Under the pieces are notes generated by a model. That model ran no database searches. It saw only the letters and a program-made list of their open reading frames with translations, and had not been told where the DNA came from. Made by a program: the position numbers and the translations under genes. Of a stretch of DNA of 64,000 bases, positions 11,560-22,396 are shown in pieces. The stretch comes from Cepaea nemoralis (taxonomy: Eukaryota; Mollusca; Gastropoda; Stylommatophora; Helicidae): the NCBI GenBank assembly GCA_014155875.1, contig JACEFZ010013277.1:1-64000 (forward strand), read 5' to 3'. The number at the start of each line of letters is the position of its first letter. Position 1 is the stretch's first letter.

Positions 11560-11900
11560 ATGAGCTTGTTGATCTTCAGAATGAACAGCTAAAGACATTA
11601 AAGAAGGAGCAGTCGTCCTATAATGAGGAGTCAGTGGCCGGTTTAGCTGTCAGGATTAAAGAAATTTGCAGCAAGTGGGCAGACGTCGAAGACTTCATTG
11701 TGAACCATCATCCAAACAAACATATTGCTAACAGGGCAGTAAATCTGATGAATGAAAACACGATGGCCCACTTCAGAAAGATTCTCCTCCAAAGGAAGGA
11801 AGCGACACATTTCCCTTAATAGTTTCTTGGTGCAAAAAGATTCCCAGTCGTCTGCCAAGAAACAGCAACAAGAACTCCTGAAACTAATGATTTAGAATAA
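11560..11900 (+). pseudogene. Tigger-type transposase C-terminal relic
   Basis: Reads LQNEQLKTLKKEQSS, then KWADVEDFIVNHHPNK, IANRAVNLMNENTMAHFRK and ILLQRKEA. This matches the tail of Tigger/Jerky-like transposases, where an Asn-rich NRA..N.N..MSHFR-like segment precedes the C-terminal basic stretch. The DDE core is absent and the frame ends at a stop near 11817. Family recognition is from memory of the motif text. Confidence 0.65.
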
Positions 11901-12180
11901 CGAAGAAAGTGACAAATTTCCCATGATCGTTTTCTTGGTAATAAAAATAGACTAAATCTCTTTTTTATTTTACATTTAATTCATTTGGTGTTGTTCTTTT
12001 TCTTTATCTAATAAGTGAAGTACACGTATTCTTTGCATTTTGTCAGGTAAACGACCGGATGTTAATAAAAAAAAAAGAACAATACTTTCATCTTGAAACG
12101 GATTGTCTTTATTTAATTGATTTCAATGTTTCTGGTTACGAACTGAGTTCTGGAGCGAATTAAGTTCGTAACCAGAAGTA

Positions 12181-12182
<2 letters not shown>

Positions 12183-12253
<71 letters not shown>

Positions 12254-12276
12254 TCCTCTCTCATCTCTCTCTCTCT

Positions 12277-12307
<31 letters not shown>
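12183..12307. repeat. (TC)n then (TG)n microsatellite
   Basis: About 105 bp of TC repeat with small interruptions followed by about 22 bp of TG repeat. It borders the Tigger-like relic. Confidence 0.95.
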
Positions 12308-12828
12308 GTTTAGTAAAGTTAAATTCCTTTCACTGATCAATATGTTAGCTACATTGTATGTTAGCGAGCATCCATTGGTTCTTTTCTTCAGAGTATACTG
12401 GGGTGTTGGAGAATGAGCAGGAGGACACACTGGGTGGATCTGCACAACTGGGAGGGGTATTGTGCACGATAATGCAGATGTGGTAGGAGCCCTTTGGGAC
12501 CGTGTCTATAGTGTGGGAGAACAGATACACTATCATTGCCTGAAGAGAATTGTGGGGCAGAGAGTGATCAGGGGTATGACATGGAGTGATCAGAGGATCC
12601 GACCGACACTCAGTTCTCCGAGGAAAGGCGCAACGGACACATAATCAGATTGCAGCTGGTACCATTGGTTCTGTGACTCTTCGCTGGTTGTTGAAGATGA
12701 TGACGACGTGCCCATGCAAATGTCCCGTGTGATGTGATGTTGGTTCTTGACTCAACTCAACTAGTTTATTGTATATATCAATATTGCTATTGGAAGACAT
12801 GTATCTAATAATTTATTTATATGTCTAG
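12308..12828. other. Unassigned intronic sequence
   Basis: Lies between the TC/TG repeat and CUB exon C. I see no repeat family or exon; short open frames on both strands lack support. Confidence 0.5.
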
Positions 12829-12966
12829 ATCATTGTGACGTCACAACCAGTTCTTCCAATACAACAAGTTCAAGGTTCGGGGTGGGCCTCGGAAAACATC
12901 ACTTATGTACCCGCTACCTATTACCCTGGCATGCTGTACACTGATGGATGCAGCCAAAACCCTGTG
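12829..12966 (+). CDS. CUB-gene exon C (end of one CUB, start of next module)
   Basis: 138 nt, phase 0 to 0, acceptor ATGTCTAG, donor GTAGGT. The first residues IIVTSQ complete the last strand of the preceding CUB, following GFS of exon B. The remainder has TYVPATYYPGMLYTDGC, resembling the opening of another CUB-like module. It is homologous to exon F (TYRPGYPYSDRC), and both start I.(I/V).SQ. A second possible donor lies 15 nt further on (GTAAAT), which would add five residues. Product unknown; an extracellular or secreted multi-domain protein is inferred. Confidence 0.65.
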
Positions 12967-13114
12967 GTAGGTTATTCTTGTGTAAATAAACCCAATGGCT
13001 CGAATGGAAATGTAATATATGAGTAAACCAGGAGAACCGCATAGGTAACAACAATAACTACTGCGGAAACTACAGCTGAGGATAATACCATATTACCTAT
13101 TGAAATATAGCAAA

Positions 13115-14685
13115 TAAGGTTAAAATAGCACCCACGTTAAGATAGCACCCACGGTAAGATAGAAGCCACGGTGAGATAACACTCACGGTGAAATAGCATG
13201 CACTGAAATATAGCAAATACGGTTAAGATAGCACCCACGTTAAGATATCATCTACGTTAAGATAGCAGCCACGGTTAGATAGCACCCACAGTAAGATAGC
13301 AGCAACGGTGAAATAGCACGCACTGAAATATAGCAAATACGGGTAAGATAGCACCAACGATAAGATAGCACCCACGTTAAGATAGCAACCACGTTAAGAT
13401 AGCACCGACGTTAAGATAGCACCCACGTTAAGATAGCACCAATGGTAAGATAGCACCCACGTTAAGATAGCACCCACTTTAAGATAGCACTCACGTTAAG
13501 ATAGCACCGACGTTAACAGAGCACTAACGTTAAGATAGCACCCACGGTGAGCTAGCACCCACGGTAACATAGCACCCACTGGAAGATGGCACTCACGTTA
13601 AGATAGCACCCACGCTAAGGTAGCACCCATGGTAAGATATCACCGACATTAAGATAGTACCTTCTGTATAATACCCACGGTAAAATAGCACACACGGTAA
13701 GAGGGCACACACGGTAAGATAGCACCCACGGTGAGATAGCAAACATGGTAAGATAGCACTCTCGGCAAAGTAGCACCCACGTTAAGATAACACCCACTGA
13801 AATATAGCAAATACGGTTAAGATAGCACCCCTTTAAGATAGCACCTATGTTAAGATAGCAGCCACGGTAAGATAGCACCCACAGTAAGATAGCACCCGTA
13901 GCAAGATAGCACCCACGGTAAGATAGAACTCAAGGTAAGATAGCACCCACGTTAAGATAGCACCCACAGTGAGATGGCACCCACGGTAAGATAGCACTCA
14001 CGGTGAGATAGCACCCACAGTAAGATAGCACCCACAGTAAGATAGCACCCACAGTAAGATAGCACCCACAGTATGATAGCACCCACGGTAAGATAGTGCC
14101 CATTTTAATATAGCACCCATGGTAAGATAGCACTCATGGTAAGATAGCACTCACGTTAAGATATCACCCTCTGTTAGATAGCAACCATGATAACATATCA
14201 CCCATGGTAAGATAGCATACACGGTAAGATAGCACCCAAGATAAGATAGCACCCAAGGTAAGATAGCACCCATAGTAAGACAGCACCAACGTTAAGATAA
14301 CACCCATGGTAAGATGACACCCACCGATCAGATAGCTCTCACGTTAATATAACACCCACGTAAGATAGCACCCACTATGTGATAGCTTTCATGGGAAGAT
14401 AGCACCCACGGTAAGATAGCAACCACGGTAAGATAGCACACATGGTAAGATAGCACCCATGGTAAGATATCACCCATGGTAAGATCGCACCCAAGGTAAG
14501 ATAGCACACACCGCTCAGAAAGAAAAAAACGGTGAGATATTTCTCACGGTAAGATAGCGCCTACGGTAATATAGCACCCACAGGGAGATAGCTCTCACGG
14601 TAAGATAGCACCCACAGGGAGATAGCTCTCACGGTAAGATAGCACCCACGGTAAGATAAACCTTGTAGTTCCCACTGTAAGATTT
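13115..14685. repeat. 17-bp minisatellite, about 90 copies
   Basis: About 1.57 kb of degenerate tandem units close to GATAGCACCCACGGTAA. Variation is concentrated in the last half (GTTAA, GGTGA, AGTAA). It fills nearly the whole intron between exons C and D. The reverse strand is open for long stretches and gives Cys/Tyr/Leu-rich frames that are artefacts. Confidence 0.95.
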
Positions 14686-14737
14686 CATTTTTGTGTAAGA
14701 TGACAACTAGTATTATTATCTGTGTTTTCTCTTACAG

Positions 14738-14922
14738 GAACAACTTACTTATTACTTCTGCAATTACGGGCAGATTAACAATGACATCGTTATCAACAGT
14801 GGCAGCGCTCCATTTCGTATCGCGAGTCGTAATTATGGTGGAGCTCAGTATGAAAACAATCTGGGCTGGCCATTGTTTATTCGATCTTGGACAGAGCCTC
14901 TTGTGCTATCCCTACGCATACT
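14738..14922 (+). CDS. CUB-gene exon D (first half of a CUB domain)
   Basis: 185 nt, phase 0 to 2, with a strong acceptor (TTTTCTCTTACAG) and a perfect GTAAGT donor. It encodes a Cys-containing lead-in (YYFCNYGQ), then PFRIASRNYGG.QYENNLG and WTEPLVLSLRI. This corresponds strand for strand to exon A. It joins exon E in phase to give LRILDFQVQY, the conserved hydrophobic core of CUB domains. Together D and E make one complete CUB fold. Confidence 0.78.
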
Positions 14923-15083
14923 GTAAGTGACTTCTGTTTATTTATTCATGTTGAAAACATATAGCTGGTTAAGGGCGATGAGCTTACGAACGCAATTCGT
15001 TATCCCGCATACCGCGTTCGAAACACAGCTGCGGGCGATTTGGAAGCATACCGTCTTGATCTAGTTTTCATTCAATGTTTCAA

Positions 15084-15200
15084 GTGCCGGTCGTTCAGAA
15101 CACAATGGTAAATTACTGAACGTAAACTTGCAAAGAAATCACGAACAGCCCGAATTGATGGGGTTGACTGCCACATCCTGTAAAATATATGCAGCAAACG
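15084..15200. repeat. Intronic repeat, copy 2 (paired with 7086-7200)
   Basis: Same orientation and about the same length as copy 1, starting at GTGCCGGTCGTTCAG and ending near TATATGCAG. It lies 162 bp after exon D. Its position relative to the exons is compatible either with a dispersed repeat or with ancient duplication of a gene block. Confidence 0.6.
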
Positions 15201-15539
15201 TTTTTGATTATTAGTTTTGTCATCAGGGCATGCATATTAGTTTTCTTGTTGGACTTGTTTTGACAGGCTAGATGAGTATTGGGAAAACACAAAACATGAC
15301 GGATGAAAAAAAAAAACACACAAACACACAGATATAGACGAACGTTACAACCCTAGTCTATATCGAGGGAACAACACAAACGAAACATTAAACTTGTATA
15401 CCAAACTAACAACAGAAAGGAATATTTCCCTAGAAGATGCTCAATCCGGGAGACTGCGAACTAAGAACGGAAATTGGAAATAAAAACAGGAACCTGTACA
15501 AACTGTGAACAAGCGAGAGATAATGTGGTCCATCAAGTA

Positions 15540-16113
15540 CGAGGGTAAGTTAATAAGTAAGTCACAAATCGCTGTTGAAAAATAACTAAATATGATAACA
15601 ACTTGAAATCAGTTTATTTTTAAACATACATTGTCCCTTTATTTCTCAACCCAATTTCCACCAACATTGATGCACTTATTCCCATCGTTTTATCAGTCCT
15701 CCTAAACCGGCTGCATAGAATTGCATGCTCTGTTTTCTGAACCACGTTTTCACTTCACATTCCACTTCGGCGTCACTCGCGAAATGTGTCCCGCCATGGT
15801 GGGTTTTCAGTGGACTTAGCCCCTTGCGATTTCCCGTAAAGCCGTGCATAACTGAGTAGAAAAAGTTGCGAAGGCGGGTCAATAAGTAAGTCACACAGTC
15901 TATGGGATGGCAGGTAACTGAGAACAAAGCACGCAGTTCTATGCAGCCGGTTTGGGAGGACTTATAAAACGATGGGATAAGTGCATCAATGTTGGTAGAA
16001 ATTATGTTGAGAAATAAAGGGTCAATGTATGTATAACAATAATTTGGTTACAAGTTATCATAGTTAGTTATTTTTCTACACCCATTTGTGACTTACTTAA
16101 TAACTTACCCTCG
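15540..16113. mobile_element. Foldback mariner-like element
   Basis: 574 bp bounded by TA on both sides (15538-15539 and 16114-16115). Inverted arms of about 200 bp begin CGAGGGTAAGTTA. Both arms contain the same transposase 3' end in opposite orientation: the left arm reads on minus (VKTWFRKQSMQFYAAGLGG, then IKRW) and the right arm on plus (QFYAAGLGGLIKRWDKCINV, ending YVEK and stop). TA targets and this C-terminal text fit mariner. The arms differ at many positions, so the element is old. Confidence 0.75.
15640..15850 (-). pseudogene. Mariner transposase C-terminal relic (left arm)
   Basis: Minus-strand text includes LSPLKTHHGGTHFASDAEVE and VKTWFRKQ, matching the HLFGPLK..LGG.RF.SD..V tail of mariner transposases. 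The catalytic DD34D core is absent. The counterpart at 15930-16010 in the right arm carries only the last 30 or so residues. Confidence 0.7.
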
Positions 16114-16117
16114 TATG

Positions 16118-16330
16118 ATGATGATCATTCATTCATTTCATCCAGTGTGGCTTGAGAGTTTTGACCCGTGAGTTCTAATGTGGCTGGGAAGGCCTATTTT
16201 ATCTCGAAATTTTCTTAGACAATGTGGGCAATGAATGCTTGCCGTTCTAGGAGGAGGATCTCCTGCGGAGGTTTATCTGTCCACCCTTTGTTTTTAACCA
16301 GCTGTCGCAGTCCTGTTTGCTTCACAAGTA
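16118..16330 (-). mobile_element. LINE 3' fragment with C2H2 finger
   Basis: On the minus strand: IHCPHCLRKFRDKIGLPSHI then RTH, a C2H2-type finger like that ending the family A and B polyproteins. It is preceded by a related but frame-shifted stretch (KQTGLRQLVKNKGWTDKPP). It is followed at its 3' side by a short ATC/ATTC-type tail next to the mariner right end. A degenerate 3' stub from a distinct LINE family. Confidence 0.65.
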
Positions 16331-16346
16331 ACTAAACCCTTGCATA

Positions 16347-16655
16347 ATGAACGCCATGAACTTCGGTCTTTGGCAGCAGTCTCCCATGTGTCGTGATGAA
16401 TTGCTAGGCCATTTTTGCACATCCGAAGTTGCTAGAAAAATGGCGCAGAAGTTCTGTTGTGAAAGGTGCCGAATAAGAAAATGTGGAACCGAACGTGTGC
16501 AAACAGTTAGATATGGGTATATAGAAGGGAGTCACAATTATACAGTGGAGTATTCGACAGTATTAATACCCTGTTCTCTTCAGAACGGAAATTTCGAGCT
16601 AGAGAGCCAGCCGTTCGGTAAACGGAAAGGACGGGACAATAAAAGAAAGATGTAA
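16347..16655 (+). other. Open frame of unknown status
   Basis: 102 codons with a Cys-rich centre (HFC, KFCCERC, RKCG) and a basic C-terminus (GKRKGRDNKRKM). I recognise no domain. No splice signals tie it to the CUB exons, and it starts just beside a LINE stub. It could be chance, a small secreted or nuclear protein, or a relic. Confidence 0.2.
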
Positions 16656-17440
16656 ACGAAAAACTGATTCATGTATGTCAATATAAGAATGGGTATACAC
16701 TTGCATAGCATGAAATAGGAAACATGCTCAAGCATAAAGACATATAAATAAATGTACGAACATATATGCAAATACATTCTCAAAGACATATATACATACG
16801 CATACATCTACACGTCGATATGTATACACATGTATTTATATACAACACACACATATACACATGTACTTACACACACAGACACACGCCCACACATACACGT
16901 AAACATTTTAGACTGTCATGCCAATTTGTTTACACAACCCTAGCTTTGCCATATTAATAGCAATGGCTTCTGCTAACTTAAACATTCGTCCATTTTTATG
17001 TGTTAAAATACAACACATGTATCGTATTGTCACTATCAATCACATGACCCATTTCCAACAGGTGTCACGCTAGTGATGATGGGGGAAGGTTCCGATGTGT
17101 ACGTCTTATCTGTCCATGATGCAATGCGGCACGATAAAACTGGCTCTAAGCAACATGTAACAGTTGATTTTCTAACCACCAAGGACAATTATGTATTACA
17201 GAAGATGTTCTTCATTGCTTTTTCCCATGATATATTTTCTTTGCATTATCATTTTTCTCCACGAAGCATTTCACTTGAATTTACTGCTCACCCCCCCCCC
17301 CCCAATATTTAGTATTTCTCTTGAGTTGACTACACCTCCCCCTCCCCAGTTAAATATTTCACTTGAATTTTAATTAACTGCTTTCCGCCATTATGTAATT
17401 CACTTGAATTAACTAAACATCACATCATTTGTCAACCCAG
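16656..17440. other. Intronic sequence with CA/TA-rich stretch
   Basis: 16740-16905 is a degenerate CA/TA/CATA simple repeat. At 17062-17190 there is a possible exon-like open stretch (acceptor TTTCCAACAG, then VTLVMMGEGSDVYVLSV, donor GTATTA), but its phase does not fit between exons D and E, so I do not call it. Short poly-C runs occur near 17288 and 17332. Confidence 0.4.
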
Positions 17441-17615
17441 GGACTTTCAAGTTCAATACTCGGAATCTTGTTCCTACGATTATCTGTGTGTGCATGGAAC
17501 CAAGTTCTGTGGGGAGTGGCTCAATGGATATACTTTCCAATACATTCTTCCCGAGAATAGTTATTTCACCTTTATCTTCGAAACAGACGGCTCAGTGACT
17601 CAAAGAGGTTTTGAG
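17441..17615 (+). CDS. CUB-gene exon E (second half of a CUB domain)
   Basis: 175 nt, phase 2 to 0, acceptor TCAACCCAG, donor GTAGGT, open throughout. It encodes DFQVQYSESCSYDYLCVHG, KFCGEW, a middle beta-strand region, and YFTFIFETDGSVTQRGFE. These are the classic CUB second-half landmarks: the C.YDYL motif, FCG, and a TDGS(V) followed by GF at the last strand. It joins exon D upstream and exon F downstream (QRGFE then IEISQE) without breaking frame. This intact copy is the reference that reveals the damage in exon B. Confidence 0.82.
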
Positions 17616-17639
17616 GTAGGTACTCCAAACTTTATATAA

Positions 17640-17848
17640 GAACTTCCTACTTACCTGCCTACCTAACTACCTAGCTACCTACTTACCTATCTAACTATCT
17701 ACCTACGTACCTACATAACTACCTTCCAACCCAACTACCTATCTACCTACCTATCTGGTTACCTACATATCTGCTTACCCACCTACCTAACTTCCTACCT
17801 ACCTACCTACCTACCTACATACTTACCTACCTACCTACCTACGTGTCA

Positions 17849-17900
<52 letters not shown>

Positions 17901-17910
17901 GTCTGTCTGT
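17640..17910. repeat. (CTAC)n then (TCTG)n microsatellite
   Basis: Degenerate CTAC/CTAT tetranucleotides (17640-17845) pass into TCTG units (17847-17910). It starts just after the exon E donor. Confidence 0.9.
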
Positions 17911-18004
17911 CGCTTTAACCATATGTCAGTCCGCCTGTCTATCCATCTATCTGTTTTTGCAGACCACTACTTCGCTTCTCCAAGCGCAGGAACCTGCGAG
18001 ATGT

Positions 18005-18250
18005 GCACTGCCTTAATTATCGCTATATGTCCACGGAGAAACAGGGCACTGCTTAACTGTCGTTTCATATATACGGCTAAGGATGGCACTACTTTAACTG
18101 TCGCTTTATATATACGGCTAAGGATGGCACAACTTTAACTGTCGCTTTATATCCATGGAGAACCATGGCACTACTTTAACTGTCACTTTATATCCATGGA
18201 GAAGCATGGCAGTACATTAATTGTCGCTTCATATCCACGGAGAAATGTCA
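18005..18250. repeat. 41-bp minisatellite
   Basis: Six or so copies of a 41-bp unit containing CACTACTTTAACTGTCGCTT. The ACTTTAACT landmark recurs at 18091, 18132 and 18173, with a variant at 18214. Confidence 0.85.
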
Positions 18251-18559
18251 AACAATTTAATATGTTCCTGACCTACGGATATTCTTTATATCTTACCTTA
18301 ACTGTATTCTTTTCTGCCTAACCTAAATATATTATGTTCATTCTAAGTATATTCTCTTCTATTCGATATAAATATATACTTTACTATATAACGTAAATAT
18401 ATACTTGTCTATACTTATATACTTATGTTTTATCTAAAATAATTAAGTTAAACTTCCATTAACCGTGACTCGTTTAACCGCCAGATTATGTTATCCATCA
18501 TCGTCTTAAAAAGAGTCTTAAAATCTTTAAAGAATCGGTGGAATTAACTCTTGTCTGAA

Positions 18560-18966
18560 AGTTTTGACGAAACTGAAGGATCTGAGACTGCTAGTGTTGA
18601 CGAAACTTTGCAACAATGTAGGAATTAAGTTGACAGTGAAAACATTACACCAGAAGAAGTAACAGATTAGCCGGAATGTGAGAAACTTGATGGAGGCTTT
18701 GAAAATTTAAACGATGATGAAAGTATTTCTAATGTTACAACCTGTGAAGAAATTGATGACGATGAGGGATCAGTTCTTAACCAAAGACCTACACTAGTCA
18801 TTCAGAAGCAGAAACAATGTTATTCAAAGTGCATCGACTGGCTTGAAATGCAAGCAGAGGCAAATGCGAGACAGATCCTACTTCTGCGTAAGATACGGAA
18901 CATCGCCGCGCAGAAAGCTCGAGCCTCAAAGAGTCAGAAGGACATGGCAGACTGCTTTAAAGTAAC
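18560..18966 (+). pseudogene. pogo-type transposase C-terminal relic
   Basis: The last part reads CIDWLEMQAEANARQILLLR, then IRNIAAQKARASKSQKD and CFK before a stop. This matches the CENP-B/pogo transposase tail, where a Trp-Leu-Glu..P/A-E-A helix and LLLR.IRD.A precede a basic end. Upstream is an acidic, frame-broken region. The DDE domain is not present. Confidence 0.65.
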
Positions 18967-19245
18967 GTAGGTTTGTTAGTTAGTTAGTCTTTCCTCTTGA
19001 GCCTAAGGCGACGCATAGGGCAGAAGTCATGGCTCTCCATGTCTGGCGGTTCGCTGCTACCTGTTGTAGATCTTGGATGTTCACTTGGCCGTTGAATGTG
19101 CCTTCTCTGATGGTGGTTCTACGCAGGGTCTCTCTTGGTCTTCCCCGTTTTCTTTTGCCTACCGGTAACCATATGAGGGCTTGGTAGGGGAGTCTTGTCT
19201 TGTCCATTCTGAGTACATGACCGATGTAGTTCCAAGTTTTCTTAT
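18967..19245 (-). mobile_element. LINE family F 3' stub
   Basis: The minus strand reads RMDKTRLPYQALIWLPVGKR, then KRGRPRETLRRTTIRE and LQQVAANRQTWRAMTSA, the post-RT tail common to several LINE families. It ends in a short AACT-type tail (18969-18982). It is 5'-truncated and nested in the pogo-like element. Confidence 0.7.
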
Positions 19246-19289
19246 AAAATTTGATAGGTTTAAAGTATTACAATATACTTAAAAAGTCG

Positions 19290-19506
19290 CTTAAAAGTCG
19301 ACAGGGTCGACTTCATTGCTCCGGGTTTTTATCCCATATGGGAAAGCGTCGCACAAAGCACGAACTCCGTAGCTTTTAGCGACGACCCATGGGAGTCTCC
19401 GAAACATTTAACTCGTAACCCGAAGGACACGGCCCGGAATCGAACCCACAACCTTCGGCTCACGAGTCAAACGTCAAACGGCTTGACCACTTCGCCACAG
19501 AGACTC
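19290..19506 (-). repeat. tRNA-derived SINE
   Basis: On the minus strand the head has TGGCGAAGTGG (A-box-like) and GGGTTCGATTCC (B-box) about 45 bp apart, in a tRNA-like stretch at 19432-19506. This is followed by a body with GCTACGGAGTTCGTGC. RNA polymerase III would transcribe such an element. A degraded relative lies at 8090-8240. I do not call it a functional tRNA because it runs straight into the SINE body. Confidence 0.75.
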
Positions 19507-19744
19507 CATATACTTCTGTACATTACTACTATTAATGAAGTTTATATTGATTGTGTTGTAAAATTAAAGGCAATATGTGCGTAATATTCATTTTTAAAGG
19601 ATGTTATTTTCATTTTCGTATCAAACCCGCAGTGAAATCACGTTACTGTACACATGTTTCAAGATATTTCTGTTATCCGTTACAGCCCTGGTACCGACGA
19701 TGACGGTTAATCGAAGTTTTACTGTAATTTCTTCTATATCTAAC

Positions 19745-21020
19745 ATAACTATATAATTTTATAAGTAACCAACTATAATCTTTACCGCCTGAGCGGTCCA
19801 TATTCTATTCTGCATAACTTATCTATATCCTGTTCTATCTGTTGTACTGATATTGTTTTGTTCACCGTACCCATATTCTGTTCTATCTAACCTATCTATA
19901 TCATGTTACACCTAACGTATTTATATCCTGTTCTATATAACCTATCTGTATCCTGTTCTATCTGTTCTACTGATATCGTTCTGCTTACAGTACCCATATC
20001 CTGTTCTAGCTAACCTACTCTTATCCTGTTCTACATAACCTACCCCTATCCTGTTCTGTCTAACATATCTATGTCCTTTAATATCTAACCTATCAATTTC
20101 CTCTTTTAACTAATCTGCCTGTGTCATGTTCTACCTAAACTACCACTATCCTGACCAATCTAACCTATCTATATCCTGTTCTACCTAACCTAAACATATT
20201 ATGTTCTATCTAACATATCGATGTCATGTTCTACCTAACCTAACCCATATTCTGTTCTATCTAACCTAAATATATCCTGTTCTATACAACCTACCCATTA
20301 ACTGTTTTATCTAACCCATCTTTATCCTGTTCTATCTAACCTTCCCACATACTGTTCTATCTAACCCATCTATGTCATGTTCTATCTAACCTACCTATAC
20401 CGTGTTCTATCTAATCTACCCATATACTGCTTTATCAAGCCCATCTATATCCAATTCTATTTAACCTACCTATACCCTGTACCATCTAACCTACCTATAT
20501 TGGTCTGCCTACCTTACCCATATTATGTTCCATCTTACCTACCTACATTGGTCTGCATACCTTACCAATTTTCTGTTCCATATAACCTATCTATATTCTG
20601 TTCTATCTAACCTATCTATATCCTGTTCTATTTAATATATCTATATCCTGTTCCATCTAACCTACCTATATTTATCTGCCCACCTTACCAATTTGCTGTT
20701 TCATCTAACCTATATATACCTTGTTCTATTTAACCTAGCTGTAACATGTTATATTTAACCTATCTATATACTGTTCTATCTAACCTACCTATATTGGTCT
20801 TCCTTGTTACCCTTTGAAAATAAAGTTCGTTCGTTCGTTCCTACCTTGCCCATTTTCTGTTCCACCTAATCTACCTATATTGGTCTTTCTGCCTTACCCA
20901 TATTCTATTTATTTAAACCTATCTATATCCTATTCTATCTAAAATATCTATATCATGTTTTATTTAACCAATCTATATCATGTTCTATTTAACTTATCTA
21001 TACCTTGTTCTATCTAACAT
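19745..21020. repeat. 25-bp degenerate minisatellite
   Basis: About 1.3 kb of units near TAACCTATCTATATCCTGTT plus CTACC, strongly diverged, in the intron between exons E and F. Leu/Tyr/Pro-rich frames through it are artefacts. Confidence 0.85.
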
Positions 21021-21103
21021 ACCGATAATTGTTGGATATTCTGTTCAATCAGGCTTACATATATTCTTTGCTCACAACCGTGCATAACTCCATACATCTA
21101 CAG

Positions 21104-21259
21104 ATTGAAATTTCACAAGAACTGGCAACAACAAATCGAACAGTCCGACAGCCTGCAGGTGATGTTGCTTCAAGTAACTCCACCTTCTCTTACACCTTGG
21201 AGACCTACCGTCCTGGGTATCCTTACAGCGACAGGTGTGTTGCAGCCAGCAGCCTAGAG
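21104..21259 (+). CDS. CUB-gene exon F (end of one CUB, start of next module)
   Basis: 156 nt, phase 0 to 0, acceptor ACATCTACAG, donor GTACCC (weak). The opening IEISQE completes the CUB encoded by exons D and E. Then come a Ser/Thr-rich linker and FSYTLETYRPGYPYSDRC, homologous to exon C. No exon of the A/D type was found downstream within the window, so the next exon may be diverged, absent or displaced by repeats. Confidence 0.68.
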
Positions 21260-21534
21260 GTACCCACAACATCAGACAGCGGGTTTCCAGAGTAGTTCCA
21301 CTTTCTAACGATACTTTTTGTTATTCGGCTGCCAAGTGCAGGAATTGAATGGGATTATAGATAACGCAATTGCCGGCCTGAACGAAGCCAGGGAGCTGCT
21401 TTTGCCGAGGAAATAGACTGACACTGACAGTTTTTCTTCTAAGTACATTCGTACTTACCTCACCAGAAAAACAGACAGACAGTCGGACAGCTAGACAGAC
21501 AGACATACATACAGACGCACATTTTGACAGACCG

Positions 21535-21786
21535 ACCGACCGACCGACCGACCGACCGACCGACCGACCGACCGACCGACCGACCGACCGACCGACCGAC
21601 CGACCGACCGACCGGCCGACCGACCGACCGACCGACCGACCGACCGACAGACAGACAGACAGACAGGTAAGTAGGTATGTAGATAGGTACACAGCCAGGA
21701 ATACAGATAGTCACGTGTATATAAACACAGAAGACAGAAGACAGTTAGACATACAGACATACAGACAGACAGGTAGACATACAGAA

Positions 21787-21817
<31 letters not shown>

Positions 21818-21870
21818 AATTCAGACAGACAGACAGGTAGACAGACAGACAGGTAGACATACAGAAAGTC

Positions 21871-21903
<33 letters not shown>

Positions 21904-21922
21904 GGTAGACATACAGAAAGTC

Positions 21923-22003
<81 letters not shown>

Positions 22004-22060
22004 GGTAGACAGACAGACAGACAGACAGACAGGTAGGTAAGTAGGTAGGTAGGTAGGTAC
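21535..22060. repeat. (GACC)n and (GACA)n microsatellites
   Basis: About 110 bp of GACC units, then several hundred bp of GACA units with interruptions. The segment near 21665-21730 (AGGTAAGTAGG...CACGTGTATATAAACACA) recurs at 22030-22105, so part of the array was duplicated. Confidence 0.92.
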
Positions 22061-22396
22061 ACAGCCAGGAATACAGATAGTCACGTGTATATAAACACAT
22101 GCACACGCACCCGCACACTGTGATATATAATTTTGTGAAGATGACACGATTTACCATTCTTCAATAGTGGACAGAATATGATACAACGTAAATCTTTATT
22201 TAGTTACAGATTTAAAAACAAGTTGATATATTTGATTTCATTTAACACCATACCTACAATATGTGCATTTAGGAATATGCTCCATTGTATGTACTTTGAA
22301 GATTTACACTACATATTTACATATGTTTTGCTGGCGACATGAATTGTGTTGTCTGTTGAATGTACATTTGATGCGGAGTGATGTTGTTTACCAAAA

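Larger units (their letters stand above)
18446..19723 (+). mobile_element. pogo/Tigger-like transposon with nested LINE and SINE
   Basis: Ends form inverted repeats: AGTTAAACTTCCATTAACCG at 18446-18465, and its near-complement at 19704-19723 (18 of 20 match). TA lies on both sides. The pogo transposase tail is at 18560-18960. Two later insertions, a minus-strand LINE stub and a minus-strand SINE, sit in its 3' half. The transposase core is missing. Confidence 0.7.

Noticed and set aside
13600..14140. Minus-strand Cys/Tyr/Leu-rich frames
   Set aside because: They are translations of the 17-bp minisatellite and change with its frame; no gene features.
17062..17190. Exon-like open stretch between exons D and E
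   Set aside because: Good acceptor-like sequence but the phase (1 in) is incompatible with joining D (ends 2) and E (starts 2), and no domain is seen.
19432..19506. tRNA gene
   Set aside because: A- and B-box-like elements are present, but the sequence continues into a SINE body with a relative at 8090-8240, and a full acceptor stem is not evident.
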